Of a stretch of DNA of 64,000 nt, positions 34,365-44,100 are shown in pieces (the first letter of the stretch is position 1; each line of letters begins with the position of its first letter). Location of the stretch: contig NZ_ALAP01000075.1 of assembly GCF_000280905.1 (NCBI RefSeq), positions 52,608-116,607 on the forward strand, written 5' to 3'. The DNA is from Streptomyces sp. AA1529 (GTDB lineage Bacteria; Actinomycetota; Actinomycetes; Streptomycetales; Streptomycetaceae). A program made the translations under genes and the position numbers. Below the pieces are notes generated by a model. The model was given only the letters and a program-made list of their open reading frames with translations. It ran no database searches and had not been told where the DNA came from.

Positions 34365-34431
34365 ATCACCGCCGGTCCCCCTCCGCGGACCGGCATCGGC
34401 GCGGCTCCCCCTCCTGTGCGAGGGGTTTTTT
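34353..34431 (+). promoter_or_regulatory. leuS attenuator: competing stems and terminator
   Basis: The terminator is CCCCTC (34408-34413) with GAGGGG (34420-34425) followed by six T (34426-34431). Upstream, GAGCCGCGC (34353-34361, the last leader codons) is complementary to 34399-34407, and GCCGGTCC (34371-34378) to 34387-34394. TCCCCCTCC occurs twice (34376-34384 and 34406-34414). The first copy could therefore take the 3' arm of the terminator and act as antiterminator. Which fold forms on ribosome stalling is inference. Confidence 0.75.
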
Positions 34432-34478
34432 CGTTTCAGGAGCGCTGGGCAGAGACGACCGATGGAGCTTTGAGGACG

Positions 34479-37352
34479 ATGAGCGAGACGACCACCGCCG
34501 CCGAGAGCGCGGCCCCCCATCGCTACACGGCGGCCCTGGCCGCCGACATCGAGGCACGCTGGCAGGATTTCTGGGAGAAGCACGGCACCTACGAGGCGCC
34601 CAACCCCGGCGACGGACCGCTGGGCGGTGACGCCGAGCAGGCCGCCAAGCCCAAAAAGTTCATCATGGACATGTTCCCGTACCCCTCGGGTGCGGGACTG
34701 CACGTCGGCCACCCCCTCGGCTACATCGCGACGGACGTCTACGCCCGCTATGCGCGGATGACCGGCCACAACGTGCTGCACACGCTGGGCTTCGACGCCT
34801 TCGGGCTGCCCGCCGAGCAGTACGCCGTCCAGACGGGCACCCATCCGCGCACCTCGACCGAGGCCAACATCGTCCAGATGACGGCGCAGCTGCGCCGCCT
34901 GGGCCTGGGGCACGACAAGCGCCGGTCGTTCGCCACGATCGACCCCTCGTACTACCGCTGGACCCAGTGGATCTTCCTGCAGATCTTCAACTCCTGGTAC
35001 GACGCCGAGGCGCGCACGGCCCGGCCCATCGAGGAGCTGGTCGAGCAGTTCGCCGCCGGCACCCGGGAGACCCCCGAGGGCTGGGGGGCGTGGCAGGAGC
35101 TGGGCGAGCGGGAGCGGGCCGACCTGCTGGGGGAGTACCGGCTGGCCTACGCCTCCGACGCACCCGTCAACTGGAGCCCCGGCCTGGGCACCGTGCTGGC
35201 CAACGAGGAGGTCACCGCCGACGGCCGCTCCGAGCGCGGCAACTTCCCCGTCTTCAAGGCCGAGCTGCGGCAGTGGAACATGCGGATCACCGCCTACGCC
35301 GACCGGCTGCTGGAGGACCTGGAGGACCTGGACTGGCCCGAGGCGATCAAGCTGCAGCAGCGCAACTGGATCGGCCGCAGCGAGGGCGCCCGGATCGGCT
35401 TCCCCCTCGGGGACGCGGCCGTCGACGTCTTCACCACCCGCCAGGACACCCTGTTCGGCGCCACCTACCTGGTGCTGGCCCCCGAGCATCCGCTGATCGG
35501 TACCGTCGTCCCCGAAGCCTGGCCCGAGGGCATCCACCAGGTGTGGACGGGCGGACACGCGACTCCTGCCGAGGCCGTGGCCGCCTACCGGGCGCAGGCG
35601 GAGGCCAAGTCCGACGTCGAGCGCCAGGCGGAGGCCAAGGACAAGACCGGTGTCTTCACCGGCGCCTATGCCACCCACCCGGTCACCCGGGAGCCCGTTC
35701 CGGTCTTCATCGCCGACTACGTGCTGATGGGGTACGGCACCGGCGCCATCATGGCCGTCCCCGCACACGACCAGCGTGACTTCGAGTTCGCCCGCGCCTT
35801 CGAACTGCCGATGCGCTGCGTCGTCGAGCCCACCGACGGCCGCGGAACGGACCCGGCCGACTGGCAGGAGGCGTTCAGCTCCTACGAGGCCGCGCTCGTC
35901 AACTCCCGTGCCGAGGGCATCAGCCTGGACGGGCTGGGTGTCGGCGAGGCCAAGGAGCGGATGCGCCGCTGGCTGGAGCAGCACGGCCTGGGCGAGGGCA
36001 CGGTCAACTACCGCCTGCGCGACTGGCTGTTCAGCAGGCAGCGGTACTGGGGCGAGCCCTTCCCGATCGTCTACGACGAGGACGGCATCGCCCACGGGCT
36101 GCCCGAGTCGATGCTGCCGCTGGAGCTGCCGGAGGTCGAGGACTACTCCCCGCGCACCTTCGACCCGGACGACGCGGACACCTCTCCGGAGACCCCGCTG
36201 TCCCGGAACGAGGAGTGGACCCGCGTCACCCTGGACCTGGGCGACGGGAAGGGGCCGCGCCGCTTCCGGCGGGAGACCAACACCATGCCCAACTGGGCCG
36301 GTTCCTGCTGGTACGAGCTGCGCTACCTGGACCCGCAGAACGACGAGAAGCTGGTCGACCCGCGGATCGAGAACTACTGGATGGGCCCGCGGGAGGGGCA
36401 GCCCAAGGGCGGCGTCGACCTGTACGTGGGCGGTGCCGAGCACGCCGTGCTGCACCTGCTCTACGCCCGCTTCTGGTCGAAGGTGCTGCACGACCTGGGG
36501 CACATCTCCTCCGTCGAGCCGTTCCACAAGCTGTACAACCAGGGCATGATCCAGGCGTTCGTCTACCGGGACGCGCGCGGCATCGCCGTACCCGCCGCGG
36601 AGGTGGAGGAGCGCGACGGCGCGTACTACTACCAGGGCGAGAAGGTCAGCCGGCTGCTGGGCAAGATGGGCAAGTCCCTGAAGAACGCCGTCACCCCGGA
36701 CGAGATCTGCGGCGAGTACGGCGCCGACACCCTGCGGCTGTACGAGATGGCGATGGGCCCGCTGGACGTCTCCCGGCCCTGGGACACCCGCGCGGTCGTC
36801 GGCCAGTTCCGGCTGCTGCAGCGGCTGTGGCGGAACGCCGTGGACGAGACGACGGGCGAGCCGACCGTGGTCGACTCCGCACCGGACGAGGCGACCCTGC
36901 GTGCCCTGCACAAGGCGATCGACGGCATCGGCCAGGACATGGCTGCACTGCGCTTCAACACCGCGATCGCCAAGCTCACCGAGCTGAACAACCATGTCAC
37001 GAAGCTGCCCGAGGTCCCGCGCGGCGTCGCCGAGACCATGGTGCTGCTGGTCGCCCCGCTGGCTCCGCACATCGCCGAGGAGATGTGGCGCCGGCTGGGC
37101 CACGAGGGGTCCGTCGTCCAGGAGGACTTCCCGGTGCCCGACCCGGCGTACCTGGTGGACGAGACCGTGACCTGCGTGGTGCAGGTCAAGGGCAAGGTCA
37201 AGGCCCGGCTGGAGGTGGCGCCGTCCGTCTCCGAGTCCGAGCTGGAGGCGCTGGCGCTGGCCGAGCCGGTGATCGTGAAGGCACTGGGCGGTGCCGAGGT
37301 CCGCAAGGTGATCGTCCGGGCGCCCAAGCTGGTCAACATCGTTCCCGCGTAG
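34479..37352 (+). CDS. leuS: Leucyl-tRNA synthetase
   Basis: A 957-residue class I synthetase. The HIGH box is HVGH at 75-78 within PYPSGAGLHVGHPLGY, the CP1 editing domain lies in the middle (about 240-430), and the KMSKS box is KMGKS at 729-733. It charges tRNA-Leu and edits mischarged products. ATG 34479 (MSETTTAAES) is chosen for the family N-terminus; GAGG stands just before it. Expression is expected to rise on leucine-tRNA shortage through the leader described above. Confidence 0.97.
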   Translation: MSETTTAAESAAPHRYTAALAADIEARWQDFWEKHGTYEAPNPGDGPLGGDAEQAAKPKKFIMDMFPYPSGAGLHVGHPLGYIATDVYARYARMTGHNVLHTLGFDAFGLPAEQYAVQTGTHPRTSTEANIVQMTAQLRRLGLGHDKRRSFATIDPSYYRWTQWIFLQIFNSWYDAEARTARPIEELVEQFAAGTRETPEGWGAWQELGERERADLLGEYRLAYASDAPVNWSPGLGTVLANEEVTADGRSERGNFPVFKAELRQWNMRITAYADRLLEDLEDLDWPEAIKLQQRNWIGRSEGARIGFPLGDAAVDVFTTRQDTLFGATYLVLAPEHPLIGTVVPEAWPEGIHQVWTGGHATPAEAVAAYRAQAEAKSDVERQAEAKDKTGVFTGAYATHPVTREPVPVFIADYVLMGYGTGAIMAVPAHDQRDFEFARAFELPMRCVVEPTDGRGTDPADWQEAFSSYEAALVNSRAEGISLDGLGVGEAKERMRRWLEQHGLGEGTVNYRLRDWLFSRQRYWGEPFPIVYDEDGIAHGLPESMLPLELPEVEDYSPRTFDPDDADTSPETPLSRNEEWTRVTLDLGDGKGPRRFRRETNTMPNWAGSCWYELRYLDPQNDEKLVDPRIENYWMGPREGQPKGGVDLYVGGAEHAVLHLLYARFWSKVLHDLGHISSVEPFHKLYNQGMIQAFVYRDARGIAVPAAEVEERDGAYYYQGEKVSRLLGKMGKSLKNAVTPDEICGEYGADTLRLYEMAMGPLDVSRPWDTRAVVGQFRLLQRLWRNAVDETTGEPTVVDSAPDEATLRALHKAIDGIGQDMAALRFNTAIAKLTELNNHVTKLPEVPRGVAETMVLLVAPLAPHIAEEMWRRLGHEGSVVQEDFPVPDPAYLVDETVTCVVQVKGKVKARLEVAPSVSESELEALALAEPVIVKALGGAEVRKVIVRAPKLVNIVPA

Positions 37353-37439
37353 CCGCCGGCCGGACCGGCCGGCCGCACGGCCCGGCCGCGGTGCGGCCGA
37401 CCGGTCACGGGAGGGTGAGCGACCCCTACGGGACGTCAT

Positions 37440-37479
37440 GGGGGCGGATCCGGGTTCCGCGGAACCCGGATCCGCCCCC
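37440..37479. terminator. 40-bp perfect palindrome after leuS
   Basis: Each half (37440-37459, 37460-37479) is the exact complement of the other, centred on CCGCGG. It starts 88 bases after the leuS stop and ends 7 bases before a TACGCT -10 (37486-37491) for the next gene. It can form the same hairpin on both strands; termination is the simplest role. Confidence 0.75.
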
Positions 37480-37537
37480 GCCCGTTTACGCTGAACGGAG
37501 AAGGGTCGACGGACGACGGACGACTAAGGAGCGATCT

Positions 37538-38401
37538 GTGGACGTGGGAGTCGTCATCGGCCTGATGTTCGTGCTCGCCGTTTTCATCTTCGGCACGATC
37601 ATCACGCTGCGTGTCGTGCGAGCCGTCAAGCGCGGGGTGGAGCGCACCGGGGCGCAGGTGCGGCGCACGACGGAGGAGACCCTGCTCAAGGCCCGCTCGG
37701 CCCAGCCCGGTCCGGTCGGCCAAGCAGCCCGCATCCGCCTGGAATTGCGCTCCTCGATCGACAGCACGCGGGCGGCGCTGGAGGCCGAGGCGCAGCAGGA
37801 CCCGGGCCTCGGCGAAGCCGTACAACTCCTGGACGGCCTGCACGAGCACGCGCGCCACCTGGACCGGGAACTGCGCGTGCTGATGGAGCGCGAGCCGGAC
37901 CACTCCCGTATCGCCGCCCGGCTTCCGGAGGCGCGCGAACGCATGCGGCACATCAAGGAGTCGGCGGACTCGCTGCGCCACGCCGCCCAGGACCGGGCGC
38001 GCCGGTTCGACGCCGAGGGGCTGGGCGCGCTGCGGGACCGGATCGACATCGAGTCCGGTGCGCTGCGCCACTGGACGCCGGGCCCCGGCCGCCCCCGGCC
38101 CGAGGCCGCCGCCGACACCTCGCCCGCCGATGCCTCGCCCGCCGGGGAGGCCGCGGCCGGTCGCGGCGCCGAACCGTCCGCGCCGGAGGCCCACTCGGAG
38201 GAGCAGGAGAAGCAGAAGGCGCAGGAGAAGGCCGGGCAGTCGGCCCAGCCGGCACTGGAGCCGTCCGGGCAGGGCTCGGGTCTGTCCGCCGCCGACCTGA
38301 CCGGCTCGGACCTGACCGGCTCCGATCCGATCGGCCGGGTCGCCGACCGCGGGGACACCGCCGGGGTCTTCGAGAAGCGGCGGCCGCGGAACGCCTCCTG
38401 A
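37538..38401 (+). CDS. Membrane-anchored coiled-coil protein, conserved hypothetical
   Basis: 287 residues. One N-terminal helix (VVIGLMFVLAVFIFGTIITLRVV) is followed by a charged helical region of about 130 residues with heptad-like leucine spacing (LLDGLHEHARHLDRELRVLMER), likely coiled coil. The disordered tail has a short SDLTGSDPIG-type repeat. GTG 37538 has AAGGAG at 37526-37531, 6 bases before it. No family function is known to me; topology resembles cell-division or envelope accessory proteins. Confidence 0.75.
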   Translation: MDVGVVIGLMFVLAVFIFGTIITLRVVRAVKRGVERTGAQVRRTTEETLLKARSAQPGPVGQAARIRLELRSSIDSTRAALEAEAQQDPGLGEAVQLLDGLHEHARHLDRELRVLMEREPDHSRIAARLPEARERMRHIKESADSLRHAAQDRARRFDAEGLGALRDRIDIESGALRHWTPGPGRPRPEAAADTSPADASPAGEAAAGRGAEPSAPEAHSEEQEKQKAQEKAGQSAQPALEPSGQGSGLSAADLTGSDLTGSDPIGRVADRGDTAGVFEKRRPRNAS

Positions 38402-38423
38402 GGCGCTCCGTTCGCCCGCCCGA

Positions 38424-38437
38424 TACCCTCCGTTCCA
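38424..38437 (+). promoter_or_regulatory. Leaderless-type promoter of the degV gene
   Basis: TACCCT (38424-38429), 7 bases, then ATG 38437. Confidence 0.55.
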
Positions 38438-39282
38438 TGCACGGCCCCCTCGCGATCGTCACGGATTCCACCGCCTACCTGCCGCCGGAGGCGCTGAGCA
38501 GGCACGGGATCGAAGCCGTGCCGCTGACCGTCGTCCTCGGCGACCGGGCCCTGGAGGAGGGGACGGAGATCTCCGCGCGGTCACTGGCCACCGCGCTGCG
38601 CGAGCGGCGCCCGGTCACCACCTCGCGGCCCAGTCCCGAGATGTTCGCCCGCACCTACCGGGCCGCCGCCGAGGCGGGCGCGGCGGGAGTCGTCTCGCTG
38701 CACCTGTCCGCCGAGTTCTCGGGGACCTATGACGCCGCGGTGCTGGCAGCCGCGCAGTCGCCGGTTCCGGTGCGGGTGGTCGACACCGGGGTCGTGGCCA
38801 TGGCGCTGGGGTTCTGCGCGCTGGCCGCAGCGGAGGCGGCCGAGGCCGGTGCCTCGCTGGACGAGGCGGTGGCGGCCGCCGAGAAGCGTGCCGAGGGCAT
38901 CTCCGCGGTCTTCTACGTCGACACCCTGGACTACCTGCGCAGAGGCGGCCGGATCGGCGCCGCCCAGGCGCTGCTGGGCTCCGCGCTCGCCGTCAAGCCG
39001 CTGCTGGAGGTCGCGGACGGCCGGATCGGGATGCTGGAGAAGGTGCGGACCGCCTCCAAGGCCATCGCCCGGCTGGAGGAGATCGTCGTGGAGCGCGCCG
39101 GGGACGCGCGGGTGGACATCGCCGTGCACCATCTCGCCGCCGCCGACCGGGCCGAACAGCTCGCGGAGCGCTTCCGGTCCCGGGTGCCCGGCCTGCGCGA
39201 GCTGCATGTGAGCGAGGTCGGCGCGGTCATCGGCGCGCACACGGGGCCGGGGCTGCTGGGAGCCGTGCTTTCCCTCAGGTGA
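38437..39282 (+). CDS. DegV family fatty-acid-binding protein
   Basis: 281 residues with the DegV opening AIVTDSTAYLPPE, the ligand-site segment VTTSRPSPEMF, HLSAEFSGTYDAA, and DTLDYLRRGGRIG. DegV (FakB-like) proteins bind a fatty acid, in Firmicutes to present it to the FakA kinase. No fakA partner is in the window. The 88 bases to comEA hold only the comEA promoter region. Confidence 0.92.
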   Translation: MHGPLAIVTDSTAYLPPEALSRHGIEAVPLTVVLGDRALEEGTEISARSLATALRERRPVTTSRPSPEMFARTYRAAAEAGAAGVVSLHLSAEFSGTYDAAVLAAAQSPVPVRVVDTGVVAMALGFCALAAAEAAEAGASLDEAVAAAEKRAEGISAVFYVDTLDYLRRGGRIGAAQALLGSALAVKPLLEVADGRIGMLEKVRTASKAIARLEEIVVERAGDARVDIAVHHLAAADRAEQLAERFRSRVPGLRELHVSEVGAVIGAHTGPGLLGAVLSLR

Positions 39283-39370
39283 GTGAGGGAGATATCCACA
39301 ACTCGCGGGTTTTCCACCGGAACTGAGCAAGATCACCGCAGACGGTCGAGCCTGCCTACTGTCGGCGGGC

Positions 39371-41146
39371 ATGAGCGAACGAGCAGCGGGAGCAGCCCCC
39401 ACCCGGCCCCGTCGAGCAGGGCTGCGGGAGCCCTGGGAGCCGTGGGAACCGCGGGAACCGCTGGAACTGCGGGAACCGCGGGAGACACCGTGGGGAACGC
39501 CGCCCCCCGACATGCCGGCGGAGGGCGGAAGCGCCGGGAGCCGCCGCGCGGAGCCGGGCGATGAACGCTCGGACGGTGCAGGCGACGGCGGAGGCCCCGG
39601 AGAGCAGGACGGTGCGCCCCCGGACGCCCGCCGGGAGGCCGGACCGCGCGGAGAACAGGACAGTGGAGGGGAAGCGCCGCCGGAGCCGTACGCGGCGGGT
39701 GCCGCTGTCGAGCGCCCGGACACCGGTGGTCGCCCCCGGCGTCCGTCGCGGCGCCGGCCGCCCAGGGGCCCCAGGGCCGCTCCCGGCACGCGTCCGACCC
39801 GGCGGGGCACGCACCGGCTGCCGCGGCGCGGGGTGCGCCCACCCGCCGCGGGGCCCGATGCGGCGGCCCGCGCCCGGTCGCTGCTGACCCCCGAGCAGCA
39901 CCCCACCGCTCCCGTGCCCGGTCCCGGCCCCGGAGACCGGCCGCCCAGCGGGCGGCACCCCACTGACCGCAACGGCGCCGCTCTCCCGGAGCCACGCGGA
40001 CCCGCCGTCGCACCGGACCCGGGCGACCCGCGCAGTGCCGAGCACGCAAGCCGACGGCGCGGCACCGAACCGGATACCGCGGTCATGCCGCGGGCCGAGG
40101 CTGTCGCGGCGGCGTGGTCGGCCGTGCGGCGCAGCAAGGAGCGCAGGCAGCGACGCGAAGCGCCGGAGGGCCCGGCCGGTCCGCGGAGCCCGTCGGAGCC
40201 CGGGTCCCAACCCGGGCCGCAGCACGGGCTCGGACCGGGCGAGGGCATCGAACGCCACGAGGCTCCCCGCACGGAGCGGTGGGACCGGCCGGAAGCGGAT
40301 CCGCCGTCTCCGACCCGGGACCCGGTCCCGTCTCCGAATCCGACCCCGGCCCCGTCTCCCGCCCGGGAATCGGTCCCGTCTCCGGACCCGGAGCCCGCTC
40401 CGGCCCTGCCCGCGCGGGAACGCTGGGGACTCGCGCTGGCGGACCGGATGCCGGTCTGGCTGCGGGTGCGCTGCGGTATGGAGCCGAAGACGCTGGTCGC
40501 GCTCTGTCTGGTGCTGCTGGTCGGACTCGGCTTCGCCGTACACCACTTCTGGACGGGCCGGCCGCAGGGCGTCCCCGTCCCCGCCGTGTCCGGCCCGACC
40601 GACCCCTCCGGCGCGCCCGGCGAAGCCTCGGCACCTCCCGGAGAGAGCGGTGCGCCCTCGACCGCCCCCGTCGCCGGCGGTGCGGCACCCAGCGGGCGGC
40701 TGGTGGTGGACGTGTCCGGGAAGGTGCGCGAGCCCGGGCTCCAGCAACTGCCCGCCGGTTCGCGCGTGGCCGACGCGCTCGAGGCCGCCGGGGGGCTCCG
40801 CAAGGGAGCGGATACCGAGGGGCTGAACCAGGCCCGGCGGCTGGTCGACGGTGAGCAGATCGTCGTGGGCGAGCCGGGCCGGTCCCGAGCCGCCGGGGGC
40901 GCAGTCCCGGGCGGTGGTGCCCCGGAGGCCGGAAGCGCCGTCGGTCCCTCGGGCGCCATGGTCAGCCTCAACTCGGCCAACCGGGAGCAGCTGGAGACAC
41001 TGCCGGGCGTCGGGCCGGTCCTGGCGCAGCACATCGTGGACTACCGCACGCAGCACGGCGGGTTCCGCTCGGTCGATCAGCTCAAGGAGGTCAACGGCAT
41101 CGGGGAGAAGCGGTTCGCGGACATCCGGCCGCAGGTCACGCCGTGA
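39371..41146 (+). CDS. comEA: ComEA family helix-hairpin-helix DNA-binding protein
   Basis: 591 residues, far longer than a classical ComEA of about 200. The first 370 residues are disordered, Pro/Arg/Glu-rich, and include a 9-bp tandem-repeat tract. One membrane helix (LVALCLVLLVGLGFAVHHFW) follows, then an SLBB domain (VDVSGKVREPGLQQL and on) and a C-terminal helix-hairpin-helix pair (SLNSANREQLETLPGVGPVL). It should bind DNA outside the membrane for uptake by ComEC. The stop overlaps the comEC GTG (GTGA). TACTGT at 39357-39362 lies 8 bases before the ATG. Confidence 0.9.
   Translation: MSERAAGAAPTRPRRAGLREPWEPWEPREPLELREPRETPWGTPPPDMPAEGGSAGSRRAEPGDERSDGAGDGGGPGEQDGAPPDARREAGPRGEQDSGGEAPPEPYAAGAAVERPDTGGRPRRPSRRRPPRGPRAAPGTRPTRRGTHRLPRRGVRPPAAGPDAAARARSLLTPEQHPTAPVPGPGPGDRPPSGRHPTDRNGAALPEPRGPAVAPDPGDPRSAEHASRRRGTEPDTAVMPRAEAVAAAWSAVRRSKERRQRREAPEGPAGPRSPSEPGSQPGPQHGLGPGEGIERHEAPRTERWDRPEADPPSPTRDPVPSPNPTPAPSPARESVPSPDPEPAPALPARERWGLALADRMPVWLRVRCGMEPKTLVALCLVLLVGLGFAVHHFWTGRPQGVPVPAVSGPTDPSGAPGEASAPPGESGAPSTAPVAGGAAPSGRLVVDVSGKVREPGLQQLPAGSRVADALEAAGGLRKGADTEGLNQARRLVDGEQIVVGEPGRSRAAGGAVPGGGAPEAGSAVGPSGAMVSLNSANREQLETLPGVGPVLAQHIVDYRTQHGGFRSVDQLKEVNGIGEKRFADIRPQVTP
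39431..39484 (+). repeat. Six 9-bp tandem units in comEA
   Basis: Units of the type CCGCGGGAA, in register with codons, encode PWE/PRE/PLE-like triplets in the disordered N-terminus of ComEA. They vary at one or two positions. Confidence 0.75.
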
Positions 41147-44100
41147 GCCCTGGCCGAACGCGCGCCGGAGCCGGCGGCGGTCCGCCCCGCGCCGCCCCGC
41201 GGGCCGGCCCCCGGAGCGCCACCGGGACGCCCGCGCCGGATCCTGCGGCTGCCAGTCGTCCCGCGCGGGGCGGAGAGGAGCCACCGGATCTGCGGCTGGT
41301 GCTGCCCGCCGGAGCCGCGTGGGCGGCCGCTGCCCTGGCCCTGGGCGCCTCGGCGGAGCATGCGGCGCTCGGCGCCGTCCTCTGCGCCGCCGCCGGGCTG
41401 GCCCTGTCGGCCGGTGCCCTCCGGCGCCGGGGCCCGGCGACCCCGCCGCCCACCGGGCCGGGGCGCGCCGGACCCGGTGGGCGCGGTTCGCCCACGGTGC
41501 GGGGCGCCGCCGGACGCGGCTCCGGGCGGAAGGGCCCGGCGGGCCCGACGCTGTCGGTGAGTGCTGCCGTGGCCCTGCTGTGCGCCGCGGCAGCGGGTGG
41601 AACGGCGGCCCTGCACGCCGCCGATCTGCACCGGGGCCCGTTACCCGGACTCGCCGCCGACCATGCGCGGGTGACGGTCGAGGTCACCGTCACCGAGGAC
41701 CCGCATCCCACCCGGCCCAGGACGCTCGGTGCGCGGCAGCTCGCCGGGAGCGTGGTGGTCCGCGCCGACGCGGTCGCGCTGGTCGGTGCGTCCGGCAGCC
41801 GGACCCGGCTGCGGACGCCGGTGCTGCTGCTGGTCCGCCCCGAGCGGGACGGCGGCCCGGCCGGCCGGAAGCGGACCGGGGCCGACGGCGCCCGGGAAAC
41901 CGGCGGTGGCCGGGACGCGGACAGCGCGGCGCGGAGCGCCTGGTTGCGGCTGCTGCCCTCCACCCGGCTGCGGGTGGAGGCCGACCTGATGCCTCCCGCG
42001 CCCGGCGGGCGGGGTGGCCGGGACATCGCGGCGGTACTGCGGGTGCGATCCGGTCCGCCGCGGATCGTGGCGGGGCCCACCGCTGTCCAACGGGCAGCGG
42101 GCGCGCTGCGCGCCGGACTCCGGGAGGCGAGCGAGGGACTGGAGGCGGACGCGCGGGGACTGCTGCCCGGGCTGGTGGTCGGCGACACCTCCCGGCTGAG
42201 CCCGGAGCTGGCGGACGCCTTCCGGGCGGTCGACATGACGCACCTGCTCGCGGTGAGCGGAAGCAACCTCTCGATCATGCTGGCGCTTCTCATCGGTCCG
42301 CCCGGCCTCGCCCACCGGGCGGAGCGGCGGGGTCTCGCACCACGGCTCGGCCTTCCGCTGCGGACCACCGCGGTGACGGCGGCGCTGCTGACGCTGGGCT
42401 TCGTCGTGGTGTGCAGACCGGATCCGAGCGTGCTGCGGGCGGCGGCCTGCGGACTGATCACGCTGTGGGCCATCGGCACCGGGCGGCGCCGCTCCCTGCT
42501 CCCCGCGCTCGCAGCGGCCGTGCTGCTGCTGGTGTGCTACGACCCGTGGCTGGCCCGGGACTTCGGGTTCCTGCTCTCCGTGCTGGCCACGGCATCCCTG
42601 CTGACGGTGGCCCCCCGCTGGTCGGAAGCGCTGCGGCGGCGCGGCTGGCCCGGCAGGGCAGCGGAGGCACTGGCCGCCGCGGCCGCGGCGCAGGCCGCCT
42701 GTGCGCCCGTGGTGGTGGTGCTGGCGGCGCATGTGAGCCTGCTCGCGGTGCCCTGCAACCTGCTGGCGGAGTTCCTGGTCGCACCGGCCACCGTGCTGGG
42801 ATTCGCCGCACTCGCCGCAGCCCCGGTCGCGATGCCCGCGGCGCAGGGGCTCGCCTGGCTGGCGGGCCTGCCGGTGAGTGCCATCGCCGGTGTCGCGCGC
42901 ACGGGCGCCGGCCTGCCGGGTGCGGAGATCGACTGGCCGGGCGGCTGGACGGGCGCACTGGGGCTGGCGGCCCTGCTGGCCGTGGCCCTGACGGTGCTGC
43001 ACAAGTCCGCCGCGTGCCGCCCCTGGCTGGGGGCCGTCTGCGCGCTGGGCGTACTGGTGGCCGTGCTGCGCCCGCTTCCGCTGGTCCGGCCGCTCACCGG
43101 ATGGCCCCCGGCGGGCTGGCGGATGGTGGCCTGCGACGTCGGGCAGGGGGACGCGCTGGTGCTCGCGCTGGACGGGGAGCGCGGCGGCGCAGCCGGGGCG
43201 GTCGTGGTCGACGCGGGACCCGAACCCGACGCCGTCGACCGGTGCTTGCGTGATCTCGGAGTGCGCAGCGTTCCACTGGTCGTCCTGACGCACTTCCACG
43301 CCGACCATGTGGCCGGGCTCCCCGGCGTGCTGCGCGGGCGGAGCGTCGGGGAGATCCGCACGACGGCGCTGGCGGAGCCGCCCGGCCAGGCGGCGTTCGT
43401 GCGCGGCACGGCCCGGGGAGCGGGAGTGCCGGTACGCGTCTCGCACGCGGGGGAGCGGCAGCGTGCCGGAGACCTGCGATGGGAGGTGGTGTGGCCCCCG
43501 TCCGACCCCGTGGAGGGGGGCGCCGCCCCGAGTCCGGGTGGTGCCGGTGGCGAGGGAGCCGGGGGCGACGGAGCCAACGACGCCAGCGTCACCCTGCTCG
43601 TCCGCACGGCGGGCCTGCGCCTCTTCCTCCCCGGCGACCTCGAACCCGAGGCGCAGCAGGCGCTGCTCGCCGCACGGCCCGGTCTGCCGCGGGTGGACGT
43701 GCTCAAAGTCGCGCACCATGGGTCGCGCTTCCAGGCGCCGGCACTGCTGCGGCGGCTCCGGCCCCGGGTGGCGCTGGTCTCGGCCGGCCGGGAGAACCCG
43801 TACGGGCACCCTGCGCCCGAGACACTGCAAGCCCTGTCCGCGGCAGGCGCCCTCGTGGCCCGGACGGACCGGCACGGGGCGCTGGCCCTGACCCGGCGTC
43901 CGGACGGCACGCCCGCCGTGGTGACCCGGCGGGGCACCCCCGGCGCCACCGATGTCGCCGCGGGATCTGCTGCGGCCTCCGGCGGGCGGGTCAGTCGCGC
44001 TCCAGCCAGCCCTCGTGCGCTGCCGCGACCTCTTCCAGCAGGGCGGGATCGCAGGCGGGTGGATCTTCGAGCACCACCAGCCACTGGGCGTCCTCGGCGT

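Noticed and set aside
34313..34478. T-box riboswitch upstream of leuS
   Set aside because: No T-box sequence (TGGNACCGCG) or specifier stem is present, and only about 150 bases separate promoter and gene; the Leu codon run fits ribosome-mediated attenuation.
39431..39484. CRISPR-like array in comEA
   Set aside because: Units are 9 bp, contiguous, without spacers, and in codon register inside a gene.
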